A DNA stretch of 55,976 nt from Candidatus Azambacteria bacterium (GCA_016234725.1 JACRAK010000029.1:1-55976), one strand, 5' to 3'; positions 7,501-14,899 are shown, counted from the first letter of the stretch. Translations and numbers: made by a program. Notes: a model not told the origin generated them from the sequence alone.

Positions 7501-8149
7501 GATGGGCATGGTCGTTATATATCCAAAGGCGCCAAGACGGTTCTTCCTCTGGTGCGCCTTTATATCGCAAGACGGTCAAGCCCGTATTTTCCATTGAGGT
7601 CGCTTTCTGAAATCTTTTAAAGGCCTCTTCCGAAAGAAGATCGCCAAACAACACTCGCGCGACTATAGTGCGCAAAAGATATCCATGGGTCACGACCACA
7701 AGCGACTCCTCTGAACGATTTTTAAGATACGCGAGGGCTTTGTCTGCGCGCGCCATGAGATCGTCAAAGTTTTCTCCGTCTTCTACGCGCAGGCCTGATG
7801 TATACAAACTCCTCTGCCATTCTTTCCACGTTATGCTCGCTCTCTCATCCTCGTGCGACTTGCCGTTTATGCTTGTTGGCTTGATCCGTTCCACAAAAAG
7901 CTCCGAATACTCTACCTGCTTGCCGGTTGCTTTTGCGATAATTTCAGAGGTCTCCTTTGCTCGCTGAAAATGACTCGCGATAAGCACCTCAAATGAAAGA
8001 TGAGAAACCCGTTTTGCAATGCTCTCGGCCTGCATTTTCCCTTTCTCGCTTAGTGGAGAATCAGGGGCCTGATGCACGGGCGCCGCATTATCTTCGCTTT
8101 GCCCATGGCGCACAAAATATATGGTTTTTTCTATCTTTGGATCGGACAT
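7493..8149 (-). CDS. Histidine phosphatase / phosphoglycerate mutase-like
   Basis: A 218-aa protein of the histidine phosphatase superfamily. The catalytic RHG is in YFVRHGQSEDN, the second His is in VVTHGYLLRTI, and the core Arg and Glu are in SHFQRAKETSEII and LFVERIKP. The start was set at MSDPKIEKTIYF. The track ORF extends upstream through a terminator and into tRNA-Gln, which cannot be coding. The substrate cannot be decided between a small phosphoester, a phosphoprotein and phosphoglycerate. It lacks the extra insert of dPGM, so a broad phosphatase is more likely than the glycolytic mutase. Confidence 0.85.
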   Translation of the reverse strand: MSDPKIEKTIYFVRHGQSEDNAAPVHQAPDSPLSEKGKMQAESIAKRVSHLSFEVLIASHFQRAKETSEIIAKATGKQVEYSELFVERIKPTSINGKSHEDERASITWKEWQRSLYTSGLRVEDGENFDDLMARADKALAYLKNRSEESLVVVTHGYLLRTIVARVLFGDLLSEEAFKRFQKATSMENTGLTVLRYKGAPEEEPSWRLWIYNDHAHLG

Positions 8150-8198
8150 GATTTTATTGATGCTCCTCTCTAACTCACCTTTCCAAAACTCAACCATA

Positions 8199-8242
8199 CC
8201 ACAAAAAACACCCTTCATTCTAGAGAAGGGTGTTTTTTGTGG
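8199..8242. terminator. Strong palindromic terminator after tRNA-Gln
   Basis: CCACAAAAAACACCCTTC pairs perfectly over 18 bp with GAAGGGTGTTTTTTGTGG around an 8-nt loop. It lies 7 nt beyond the 3' end of tRNA-Gln (minus strand), carries a T6 run, and insulates the phosphatase gene from the tRNA. Confidence 0.88.
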
Positions 8243-8248
8243 ACAGTG

Positions 8249-8319
8249 TTGCCGGGCTTGGATTCGAACCAAGATTGATGGATTCAGAGTCCATATGCCT
8301 ACCGTTAGCAGACCCGGCA
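8249..8319 (-). tRNA. tRNA-Gln (CTG)
   Basis: On the minus strand the acceptor TGCCGGG pairs with CCCGGCA, with discriminator A. The D-arm TGCTAACGGTAGGCA, the anticodon stem-loop ATGGA-CTCTGAA-TCCAT and the T-arm TTGG-TTCGAAT-CCAA are all present. Loop positions 34-36 read CTG, which is glutamine. CCA is not encoded. A LAGLIDADG gene ends 9 nt upstream. Confidence 0.9.
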
Positions 8320-8327
8320 GAAGATAG

Positions 8328-9047
8328 TTATTTATATGTACCGTATTTTCTAAATCGAATCAACTCCCGAAATGCATACACTTCTTTTTTTGCAGATAAT
8401 TGGATCTTAAAACCACTTCTATTCGGATGAAAACCAAGCATGCGAAGCCCCCTGTCTACATCACTTAACAATATCGGATTTTTGTTTGAAAACAACATTT
8501 TATATGTTCCCGTCGGCTTATGAACACAAAAACTCCCCTCCGCTTCATACAACCCGCGCAAACAGCGTATCAGCAATTTTTTATTTCGCCAAACCCACAA
8601 AGGAACACCGACCGTACTGTTTTTTCTGTTTCCCGTTGGAACGCCCAGTCGCCTGCTAATGTGTTTTTCATAAATACTAATGCGGATGCACTGTGCGGTT
8701 TTTACTTTCATGCATCGGGGCTCTTTTTTAAAAATTTTTCTCACGATCATGGTATATCGCAAAACGAACCCTGTATTATTGGCATTCGCCGCGATAATAA
8801 GACGCTCCGTTCTGGGAAACGCTTGAATATGCCCGTCGCCGAGAACAACACCGATGAGCTCCGCTAAATAGCCTGTCTTTGGAAAGGAACCATACTTGCT
8901 TTTTATCTTCCCTCTCCTTCTCATTTCTTTCCGCCATTTTGAAAAATTATCAATGTGCTTCGCGCGCATTGTTTCCGAGATTTTTTTGACAGATGGATGA
9001 GTATCTTTCGTAAACCCTCTGCTCCACCCCTTTTTTGCATTATCCAT
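8328..9047 (-). CDS. LAGLIDADG homing endonuclease with NUMOD3-like N-terminus
   Basis: A 239-aa protein starting at MDNAKKGWSRGF. It has two LAGLIDADG helices, LAELIGVVLGDGHI (about residue 60) and LIRCLRGLYEAEGSF (about residue 165). Each ends in the catalytic acidic residue, so this is a monomeric two-repeat enzyme. The N-terminal GFTKDTHPSVKKISETM resembles the NUMOD3 DNA-binding helix. Such enzymes make site-specific double-strand breaks and spread themselves or host introns and inteins. It is free-standing: no intein splicing residues or group I core were seen. It ends 9 nt from tRNA-Gln, and a tRNA 5'-half-like segment lies at its other end. It is more AT-rich than its neighbours, in line with transfer. 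Confidence 0.88.
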   Translation of the reverse strand: MDNAKKGWSRGFTKDTHPSVKKISETMRAKHIDNFSKWRKEMRRRGKIKSKYGSFPKTGYLAELIGVVLGDGHIQAFPRTERLIIAANANNTGFVLRYTMIVRKIFKKEPRCMKVKTAQCIRISIYEKHISRRLGVPTGNRKNSTVGVPLWVWRNKKLLIRCLRGLYEAEGSFCVHKPTGTYKMLFSNKNPILLSDVDRGLRMLGFHPNRSGFKIQLSAKKEVYAFRELIRFRKYGTYK

Positions 9048-9077
9048 GCTTCCAGCATAGCATACATGCAAAAATTT

Positions 9078-9105
9078 TCCTACCATTAGACGATAATGCG
9101 GTCAA
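9078..9105 (-). other. tRNA 5'-half-like segment
   Basis: The minus strand reads CGTCTAATGGTAGGA after an acceptor-like stretch. That is the D-arm consensus of many Gln/Glu tRNAs. No matching anticodon, T-arm or 3' acceptor follows; the endonuclease gene begins instead. It may be a tRNA fragment left by insertion of the endonuclease gene, or chance. Confidence 0.35.
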
Positions 9106-9113
9106 AAAATAAT

Positions 9114-9135
9114 GCGTGCTTTTGAAAAAGCACGC
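9114..9135 (-). terminator. Terminator of the ftsE-ftsX transcript
   Basis: The stem GCGTGCTTTT/AAAAGCACGC is followed on the minus strand by ATTATTTTTTG. It lies 20 nt after the ftsX stop codon. Confidence 0.75.
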
Positions 9136-9154
9136 GCAGTATAGCCCAACGCCG

Positions 9155-10063
9155 TTAAATTTTCAAATGCTTCCTGATGGCGATGACGCTTCCGGCAACG
9201 CTTAACACGATGCCCGCCACGAGCAATATAAGCCACAGCGTGAGAAAGTTCTGCGTGAAATACGCCAAAAGATCCGCGCCGGGGAAGAACCGCGCAAACA
9301 CAGGCGAAAGCACGAAGATGAACGGGTAAAACACCAGCATCGTCGCGATCGACGCGACCGCGCCATAGAGCGCCCCTGCGATAAGGAACGGCCCGCGCAC
9401 GAACCAATTCGACGCGCCCACGAGTTTCATGATATTGATCTCGTCGCGCAACGTGTAGATCGCGATGCGAATAGTGTTGAACGCAACCAACAATGCGATC
9501 AGCGCAAGCACGATGCTCGCCACCGCTCCGCCTTTTCTGATCGCCGACACGATCGCCGTCAAACGGGTGATCGTTTCCTTGTTTTCGTAATAGTTCACCT
9601 TATTGATGAGGTCCTTATATTGATCGCCCTCCAAAAAACTCACCACCACGGGGAAATTCCCCGGATCTTTCGCTTTGATATTCAAACTTGCTTCGAGCGG
9701 ATTTTCGTCTATCTCCTCAAGCGCCTGAAGCACCACGGGGTCGTCTTTGTGCTTTTCTTTGAACCGCGCGAGCGCTTCGTCGCGCGAAACATACGCGACG
9801 TTCTTCACTTCGCTGAGCGCCAGCAGGTCATTTTTTACTTTCAGCACCTCCGCTTCATCGGTATCGGGCTTGAAATACACCGACACGTCTATCTTGTTCT
9901 CAAGATTCCCCACGAGTGCCTCGGTAAGCACCGAAAGAAGCACCAGCCCAAGCACCATCGAAAGGGCGAGCATCATCACTGAAATGGTCGCGGTCGAAAG
10001 CCAGCCGTTGCGCCAAAAATTAAGCACTCCTGCAGTAACGATACGTTTGAATGTTGTGATCAT
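9155..10063 (-). CDS. ftsX: Cell division protein FtsX
   Basis: A 302-aa ABC-type permease. TM1 (about 22-46) is followed by an extracellular domain of about 110 residues containing VSVYFKPDTDEAEVL and VAYVSRDEALARF, then three C-terminal TM helices from about residue 170. The order is the FtsX/MacB_PCD plan. FtsX works with FtsE to transmit ATP hydrolysis to periplasmic peptidoglycan hydrolases during division. ftsE lies directly upstream, separated by a 99-bp gap holding an F5 repeat rather than overlapping as is usual. The ftsEX pair suggests that active wall remodelling is retained in this reduced cell. Confidence 0.92.
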   Translation of the reverse strand: MITTFKRIVTAGVLNFWRNGWLSTATISVMMLALSMVLGLVLLSVLTEALVGNLENKIDVSVYFKPDTDEAEVLKVKNDLLALSEVKNVAYVSRDEALARFKEKHKDDPVVLQALEEIDENPLEASLNIKAKDPGNFPVVVSFLEGDQYKDLINKVNYYENKETITRLTAIVSAIRKGGAVASIVLALIALLVAFNTIRIAIYTLRDEINIMKLVGASNWFVRGPFLIAGALYGAVASIATMLVFYPFIFVLSPVFARFFPGADLLAYFTQNFLTLWLILLVAGIVLSVAGSVIAIRKHLKI

Positions 10064-10065
10064 AA

Positions 10066-10164
10066 ATCAGTGTAAAGTCTATAAAGTCGTAAAGGAGAAA
10101 GTCATTGAGTCGCTTTGCGACATCCCCGGACTTTTGACTTTAAAGACTTTACGGACTTCGGACT
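10066..10164. repeat. F5 degenerate-arm palindrome (AAAGTC type)
   Basis: The left part repeats TAAAGTC-like units (GTAAAGTCTATAAAGTC) and the right part carries their complement (GACTTTAAAGACTTTAC). It fills the ftsE-ftsX gap. Confidence 0.6.
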
Positions 10165-10840
10165 AAAGAATATATCTCCCCCCTTCTTCATCCCGCACGA
10201 TCTTTCCTTTATCAACGCTTACCACGCGCTTGTTGATCGTATTGATGATCTCGCGGTCATGCGTGGCTAAAATGATCGTCGTGCCAAGCTCGTTGATCTT
10301 CATGAGCAAGCGGATGATATCCCATGTGTTGAGCGGGTCGAGATTCCCCGTCGGCTCGTCGGCAATGATGATATCGGGCTGATGCACGAGCGCCCGCGCG
10401 ATAGCGACGCGCTGCTGTTCCCCGCCGGAAAGCTCGCTCGGGAAATTACGCGCCTTTTGCTCGAGCCCCACCAGCTGTAATATCTGCGGCACGTCTTCCT
10501 CTATTTCTTTTTTACTGCGGCCCGCGACCTCCATCGCGAACGCGACATTTTCATACGCCGTTTTCTGCGCGAGCAATTTAAAATCCTGAAACACCGTGCC
10601 GATCCGCCGGCGCAACATCGGCAATTCTTTGTGCGGGAGCGCGGTGATCTCCTTGCCGTCAAGGAACACCTTTCCTTCCGTCGGTTTTTCTTCGGCAATG
10701 AGAAGTTTAAGGAGCGTCGACTTGCCCGCGCCCGACTGGCCGACAATGAACACGAATTCTCCCTGCGCGATCTTCAGATCGACTTTGTCGAGCGCGGCGT
10801 GAGAATTATAATATTTGGAAATGTTTTCGAATACGATCAT
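10163..10840 (-). CDS. ftsE: Cell division ATP-binding protein FtsE
   Basis: A 225-aa ABC ATPase. Walker A is GQSGAGKST (about 35-43), the Q-loop is in VFQDFKLL, the signature is LSGGEQQRVAIARAL, Walker B is IIIADEPTG and the switch His is in ILATHDREI. Length and the paired ftsX identify it as FtsE. It powers FtsX at the septum. The start ATG overlaps the end of an F5-type palindrome in the gap to prfB. Confidence 0.93.
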   Translation of the reverse strand: MIVFENISKYYNSHAALDKVDLKIAQGEFVFIVGQSGAGKSTLLKLLIAEEKPTEGKVFLDGKEITALPHKELPMLRRRIGTVFQDFKLLAQKTAYENVAFAMEVAGRSKKEIEEDVPQILQLVGLEQKARNFPSELSGGEQQRVAIARALVHQPDIIIADEPTGNLDPLNTWDIIRLLMKINELGTTIILATHDREIINTINKRVVSVDKGKIVRDEEGGRYIL

Positions 10841-10845
10841 GGGGA

Positions 10846-10946
10846 CAGAAATTAGAATCTAGAATTTAGAAACTAGAAGTAGGATAGCACACAAACATCA
10901 AAGATTAAAGATTTTGTTTTCTAGCTTCTAGATTCTAATTTCTGTT
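10846..10946. repeat. F5 degenerate-arm palindrome (TCTAGAA type)
   Basis: GAAATTAGAATCTAGAA on the left pairs with TTCTAGATTCTAATTTC on the right. Between them the unit recurs in decayed form (TTTAGAAACTAGAAG). The right arm overlaps the last codons and stop of prfB. Confidence 0.65.
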
Positions 10947-12053
10947 CCCAGCTCTGCTTCGATAAACAACGCGATGTCGCCCTCGAGTACATCTTTGACT
11001 TGCGAGGTCTCCGCGCCCGTGCGATGATCTTTTACCATTTGATATGGGTGCAATACATACGAGCGTATCTGACTGCCCCATTCTATCTTCACGCGCTCCC
11101 CTTTCAGCTCGGATATCGCGTGCGCTTTTTGCTTTTCAAGCTCCCCGGTCAGACGCGACACCAACAGCTTCATCGCCTGATCTTTATTTGCCTGCTGGTT
11201 GCGCTGGGACTGGCACGCCACGATAATGCCGGTCGGCTTATGATGAATGCGTATCGCCGTTTCGCGCTTGTTCACGTTTTGCCCGCCGGGACCCGAAGAA
11301 CGGAACGTATCGATCTCAAGATCGTCTTTGGGTATTTCGATGCTTTCTGTTTCCTCGATCTCGGGGATCACTTCGACGAACGCGAATGACGTGTGCCGCA
11401 GTTTCTGTGCCGAGAACGGCGACACGCGCACAAGCCGGTGCACGCCCATTTCTTTTTTCAGATTGCCGTACGCATATTTCCCGCTGATCTCCACCGTCGC
11501 ATTTTTCGTCACCGGCCCCTCTTCGCCTGTGCCCTCTCCGAAATGCTGATGCACTATCGTCACCGTCCACCCTTGGCTTTCCGCATACCGGATATACATG
11601 CGCAATAACATAGACGCCCAATCCTGCGCATCCTGCCCGCCCGCGCCCGCATACACGGAAAGAATGGCATTGTTTTTATCATATGTTCCTGAGAAAAGCT
11701 TCAGCCGGCGCGCACGCTCAAACGCCCGCTCAAGATCGGCAAGGTCTTTCTCAAGCTCCTGCTCAAACTGCTCCCGCTCTTTCTGATCGGCAACGGACGC
11801 AATAAACTCCCAGTCATGCGCGGCTTTGAGAAGCCGCGCACTAAAGCTTTCCCATTCTTTCACCTCTTCTTTTTTCGCATTGAGTTCTGCAGTGATGCCC
11901 GCCGCTTTTTTGTGGTCGTCCCAAAAATGCTCCTGTTGGGTTTGCTCCTCAAGCGCGAGAATGTCTTTATGGAGCGCCGCTAAGTCAAAGACGGTCCTTC
12001 ATCGTCTGAAGGCCCTCCGTAAGATTAGCTATTTTTTCTTTGAAATTGGTCAT
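10928..12053 (-). CDS. prfB: Peptide chain release factor 2, programmed +1 frameshift
   Basis: The track shows only the 311-aa second frame. The full gene starts at an ATG at 12053 ([15 protein letters not shown]), reads 22 codons to CTT, meets an in-frame TGA, and after a +1 shift continues [15 protein letters not shown] into the long frame, giving about 374 aa. The RF2 codon-recognition SPF is in [13 protein letters not shown] and the catalytic GGQ is in [15 protein letters not shown]2 terminates at UAA and UGA; low RF2 favours the shift, a classic autoregulation. The C-terminus overlaps an F5 repeat. tRNA-Thr lies just upstream. Confidence 0.93.
11985..11999 (-). promoter_or_regulatory. 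prfB +1 frameshift site
   Basis: On the minus strand the slippery CTT TGA C (CTT 11988-11990, TGA 11985-11987) is preceded by a Shine-Dalgarno-like AAGGA four bases upstream. This is the arrangement used by canonical bacterial prfB genes. Confidence 0.9.
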
Positions 12054-12066
12054 CTTCAAATACTGT

Positions 12067-12142
12067 TGGAGCCACCTCCCGGATTCGAACCGGGGACCTC
12101 TGCTTTACGAAAGCATTGCTCTACCAGCTGAGCTAAGGTGGC
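12067..12142 (-). tRNA. tRNA-Thr (CGT), CCA encoded
   Basis: The acceptor GCCACC pairs with GGTGGC. The D-arm is AGCTCAGCTGGTAGAGC, the anticodon loop is TTCGTAA with CGT at 34-36, and the T-arm is CCGG-TTCGAAT-CCGG. Discriminator T and CCA follow. It is read in the same direction as prfB, 14 nt upstream of its start. Confidence 0.92.
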
Positions 12143-12155
12143 GCGCTTTCCTTCC

Positions 12156-12821
12156 TTATACTTTTTCACACTTTCTTTCCATCTGCCGTATCACGATGAA
12201 AAGCCACGCACCGACAAGCACATAACTTCCGATGACATCGGACGGCCAATGCGCGCCGAGATATATCCGTGAAACGCCTATCGCGCCGACCATCGCAACG
12301 CCCGCGACGACCGCAAGGATCCGCAACGAAAGCCGCGGCGTATGCCGTAGTAAAAAATAAACCAAAATACCAAAGAAGGCAAGCGAAAGCGCCGCATGCC
12401 CGGAAGGAAAGCTGAACGTGTGTTCCACGAGCGCTTGAAACCCTGATGGGCGCGGCCTCGCCAACACCCACTTCATCACTGCCGCTACGCCCGCCGCCCC
12501 GCCGACAGATGTTGCAAGCGCCGAAGCGTGCGCCGCCATCTTGCGATACAAAAACCATGCCACGCCTATAATGCTCAACCCCGCCATGACCCCGCCACTG
12601 CCAAGCACAGTGATCGCACGCATGCTCTGGGTTAAGACATCGCTTTGCATCGTAGTAGCAAGCGCGAGAAGAGGGTGGTCGATAAAAGCAAGCGCGCCCT
12701 TCCCCGCGAGCACGGCTGAGACCGCTATGACAACCGCAACAAACGCCGCGTACGCGCCTGCAACGAAGAAAAACCGCCTGTCAAAAAAACGCGTACACAA
12801 AGTGAGAGATGTATACATCAT
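12156..12821 (-). CDS. PAP2-family membrane phosphatase
   Basis: A 221-aa polytopic protein. All three PAP2 motifs are intact: KWVLARPRP (KX6RP), PSGH, and SRIYLGAHWPSD (SRX5HX3D). The fit is to lipid phosphatases such as undecaprenyl-diphosphate phosphatase (BacA-independent type) or phosphatidate phosphatases. The ATG at 12821 was chosen because it overlaps the TGA of the upstream kinase (ATGA), which implies translational coupling. Linkage to a DagK-like undecaprenol kinase suggests joint recycling of the C55 lipid carrier. Confidence 0.9.
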   Translation of the reverse strand: MMYTSLTLCTRFFDRRFFFVAGAYAAFVAVVIAVSAVLAGKGALAFIDHPLLALATTMQSDVLTQSMRAITVLGSGGVMAGLSIIGVAWFLYRKMAAHASALATSVGGAAGVAAVMKWVLARPRPSGFQALVEHTFSFPSGHAALSLAFFGILVYFLLRHTPRLSLRILAVVAGVAMVGAIGVSRIYLGAHWPSDVIGSYVLVGAWLFIVIRQMERKCEKV

Positions 12822-13177
12822 GCCGCGAACGCATACAGCGCAACGATAAGCCAGCACACGGACGCGATGAGCGCCGCTCCCGCCATCATGTCTTTGATAT
12901 GCTTTATCTCCTCAAGCTCTGCCGGCAACAGGAGGTCCATTGCTTTTTCGATCGCGGTATTCATCAACTCAACAATAAGCAATAGCGCGCTTGCAAGAAC
13001 CAACGCGATCTTATATGAAGACGGGATCGGCTTGGACCCGAGCACGATGATCGCCGCGATCGCCGCGTATACCATAAGCCGAAAATTCAATCCTCCCCAA
13101 AATGCGTGATGCAACCCCCGGAATGCGTGCGGGAAACTTTTAAGGACTTTCTTTGCTTTTACTATGTTTTTTTTCAT
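12818..13177 (-). CDS. DagK-like undecaprenol/diacylglycerol kinase
   Basis: A 119-aa, three-TM protein of the DagK family, the usual size. The active-site region ELMNTAIEKAMDLL carries the conserved Glu and Asn, and the amphipathic N-terminal helix has SFPHAFRGLHHAFW. In Gram-positive-like envelopes such enzymes phosphorylate undecaprenol. It is coupled on both sides: its start overlaps the stop of the small TM gene, and its stop overlaps the PAP2 start. Confidence 0.9.
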   Translation of the reverse strand: MKKNIVKAKKVLKSFPHAFRGLHHAFWGGLNFRLMVYAAIAAIIVLGSKPIPSSYKIALVLASALLLIVELMNTAIEKAMDLLLPAELEEIKHIKDMMAGAALIASVCWLIVALYAFAA

Positions 13178-13344
13178 TGTATTTTTCGTGCGGACGGCAT
13201 GCCGCTCCCCAGCGGCGCGATCGCCGCGTGCTCGATCATGGACGGCGCCATGTCTTTCGTGCCGCGCTGCAACAGGAAAAAAGCATACCCTGCGACAAGT
13301 ATCGCTACAAACCCAACGCCCGCGGCAATAAAAAAGTATTTCAT
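13174..13344 (-). CDS. Small single-TM protein, 56 aa (not in ORF track)
   Basis: This frame is too short for the supplied track. It starts MKYFFIAAGVGFVAILVAGY, one membrane helix, and ends in a polar tail with APSMIEHAAIAPLGSG. Its TGA overlaps the ATG of the DagK-like gene, and its ATG lies 6 nt after the CDGSH stop. That double coupling is the main argument that it is real. No family is recognised. It could assist the lipid kinase. Confidence 0.65.
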   Translation of the reverse strand: MKYFFIAAGVGFVAILVAGYAFFLLQRGTKDMAPSMIEHAAIAPLGSGMPSARKIQ

Positions 13345-13350
13345 ATACGC

Positions 13351-13545
13351 TTACCCTATTTCTTTTCGATGCCCCTCGGCATCGTATTCATACATCTTCC
13401 CTTCTTCCTCATCTTTTGTCATGCGGCATGAGCTGTCGCAAAACGGCTGATTCTTGGACAAGCCGCACATGCATATCCGCACCGACCCCTCTTTTGGTGT
13501 CATTTCATACGGACCTTTTGCGTCTTTTATAACTCGCCGCGCCAT
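13351..13545 (-). CDS. CDGSH-type iron-sulfur protein with Cys in place of His
   Basis: A 64-aa protein. The cluster-binding core reads CMCGLSKNQPFCDSSC and aligns with C-x-C-x2-S-x3-P-x-C-D-G-S-H of CDGSH proteins. Here the terminal GSH is replaced by SSC, so the four ligands would be all Cys instead of 3Cys-1His. CDGSH proteins hold a labile 2Fe-2S cluster used in redox or cluster transfer. It heads a coupled run of membrane genes. The His-to-Cys change could raise cluster stability. Confidence 0.82.
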   Translation of the reverse strand: MARRVIKDAKGPYEMTPKEGSVRICMCGLSKNQPFCDSSCRMTKDEEEGKMYEYDAEGHRKEIG

Positions 13546-13620
13546 AGTGCAGTGATTACCGGTATTCTCTCATTCTAACAGATTTTTGCCGACATAGAAA
13601 ATAACTCATACCGTAAAAGA

Positions 13621-13652
13621 AAGCCCGGCCGGTTGAAAAACCGGTCGGGCTT
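13621..13652 (-). terminator. Terminator after the 150-aa hypothetical gene
   Basis: AAGCCCGGCCGG pairs with CCGGTCGGGCTT around GTTGAAAAA, followed on the minus strand by TCTTTTACGG. It lies 5 nt from the stop of the gene at 13657. Confidence 0.75.
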
Positions 13653-13656
13653 GAAA

Positions 13657-14109
13657 CTATAACATCTCTTTAAAAGGCGTTTTCGCAAAGAAGCGGACGC
13701 TGTTTGGAACCTCTTCTATCGCGACCCGCACGATCTTCCACCCTTTTCTTATGCCGATTTCTTTTCCCCAGAGACCATGAGCGTCTCGTATCGACGCCCA
13801 GAAAATGCCCCGCACTGCTGTTGCCTTTTCGTGTAACCCTCCTGCTGATTCCGGGCATAAAACTCTCTTGGGAATCTTATGCCCTAATGCTCGACGCATT
13901 TCTTGGTCAAACGCTCCATCTCCTTTTTCCTGATATCTTTCGGCAAGTGCATACAGCTTTTTGTATCCTTCGCTCACCACCCCCACCACATGTTCTCCCG
14001 GGGCAACTTCATCTATCGGTTTAAATTCATCGGGGTCAATCCCGTCTATTTCCTGCAACAGCGTATACATCCACTCCGCCGCAACCCCATCCCCTTTTTG
14101 TTTTTTCAT
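13657..14109 (-). CDS. Hypothetical soluble protein
   Basis: A 150-aa protein with no recognised family, no signal peptide and no membrane segment. It is acidic in the N-terminal half (EIDGIDPDEFKPIDEV) and has a basic C-terminal segment (GIRKGWKIVRVAIEEV). A Lys/Arg-rich stretch in the middle includes RRALGHKIPKRVLCP. It has its own terminator and an upstream A/T-rich gap with poly-T/A tracts, so it may be monocistronic. Confidence 0.6.
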   Translation of the reverse strand: MKKQKGDGVAAEWMYTLLQEIDGIDPDEFKPIDEVAPGEHVVGVVSEGYKKLYALAERYQEKGDGAFDQEMRRALGHKIPKRVLCPESAGGLHEKATAVRGIFWASIRDAHGLWGKEIGIRKGWKIVRVAIEEVPNSVRFFAKTPFKEML

Positions 14110-14228
14110 ACCACACCCCCTATTTTAAGATTTTTTGTGTTTTGATTTTTAAAGACCCGCTGCCTGTTTCTTATTGATATACCATATCCGTTTAAAAAAG
14201 CAAGAAGCGGCATTGTACCGCTCGTTAA

Positions 14229-14645
14229 TTATAAATCAACCTTAGTTAATTTATCACATAAATCATTTATTGAATCAAATTCAATGAGCGGCTCGGCCAA
14301 CTCCGCCAAAAAAGTGGTTTTTGTTCCTCGCTTCAGCGCAAGTGCGAACGATTTGCCTTTCGCTAACATATAGCCGATTTCCAATAACATTCCTTCGCTT
14401 TTTTGGTCAGATCTTACAAACGCTAAAATTACATCGCTTTTATCGAGCCGCTCTAAAGCATGGTTTAGAATTTCTTTGTTTGTTTTGTGATTCTCCTTAA
14501 ACCATTTTTCATCCTCTATTGAACAATAAACAGTGTGCCCGACAGATCGCAAGACAGACAAAATTTTTCCGAGCGTCTCAGTCAACTCATGTATGTCTTC
14601 GCCTGTAAATCTGTAAACTAGATAAATGTTTTTTGGTTCGTTCAT
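14229..14645 (-). CDS. Nucleoside 2-deoxyribosyltransferase-like protein
   Basis: A 138-aa Rossmann-like protein. It starts IYLVYRFTGED, has a middle LDKSDVILAFVRSD, and then EGMLLEIGYMLAKGK, where the Glu of E-x-G matches the nucleophile region of the Nuc_deoxyrib_tr/TIR-like family. Relatives swap bases between deoxynucleosides or cleave nucleotides, and some act in NAD-depleting defence systems. The gene is clearly more AT-rich than its surroundings, suggesting recent transfer. Substrate and role cannot be decided here. Confidence 0.65.
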   Translation of the reverse strand: MNEPKNIYLVYRFTGEDIHELTETLGKILSVLRSVGHTVYCSIEDEKWFKENHKTNKEILNHALERLDKSDVILAFVRSDQKSEGMLLEIGYMLAKGKSFALALKRGTKTTFLAELAEPLIEFDSINDLCDKLTKVDL

Positions 14646-14746
14646 AAAGTTTATATTGGAGCGGGATACCAGAATGGTTCGACAAGCTCACCACAGGGCG
14701 AACTGGCGTCTGTTGCTTGGCCCCGCAAAAATTTACTGACACTTGA

Positions 14747-14820
14747 GCCACGACTCGGCTTTCGGCCTCGCTGGGCTGCTATTTGTTGCCAATCGCTTCG
14801 CTCTCGGACAAATAGGGAGC
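14747..14820 (+). repeat. F4 hairpin element abutting tRNA-Gly
   Basis: GCCACGACTCGGCTTTCGG opens the copy and ACAAATAGGGAGC closes it, with the stem CTATTTGT/ACAAATAG. Its last two bases are also the first acceptor bases of tRNA-Gly. Confidence 0.65.
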
Positions 14821-14888
14821 GGGTAGCGGGAATCGGACCCGCGTCTCAACCTTGGGAAGGTCGCATAATGCCATTATACTATACCCGC
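14818..14888 (-). tRNA. tRNA-Gly (CCC)
   Basis: The acceptor GCGGGTA pairs with TACCCGC. The D-arm contains TAGTATAATGGCATTA, the anticodon loop TTCCCAA reads CCC at 34-36, and the T-arm is GCGGG-TCCGATT-CCCGC. CCA is not encoded. The 3' end is fused to an F4 repeat, and an F1 element begins 11 nt beyond its 5' end. Confidence 0.9.
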
Positions 14889-14899
14889 ATTTTTGTATC

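Noticed and set aside
7493-8272. Long N-terminus of the histidine phosphatase
   Set aside because: The upstream extension crosses a perfect terminator and part of tRNA-Gln.
8328-9047. Intein or group I intron
   Set aside because: The LAGLIDADG protein lacks intein splicing blocks (no N-terminal Cys or C-terminal His-Asn), and no P/Q/R/S intron core was seen.
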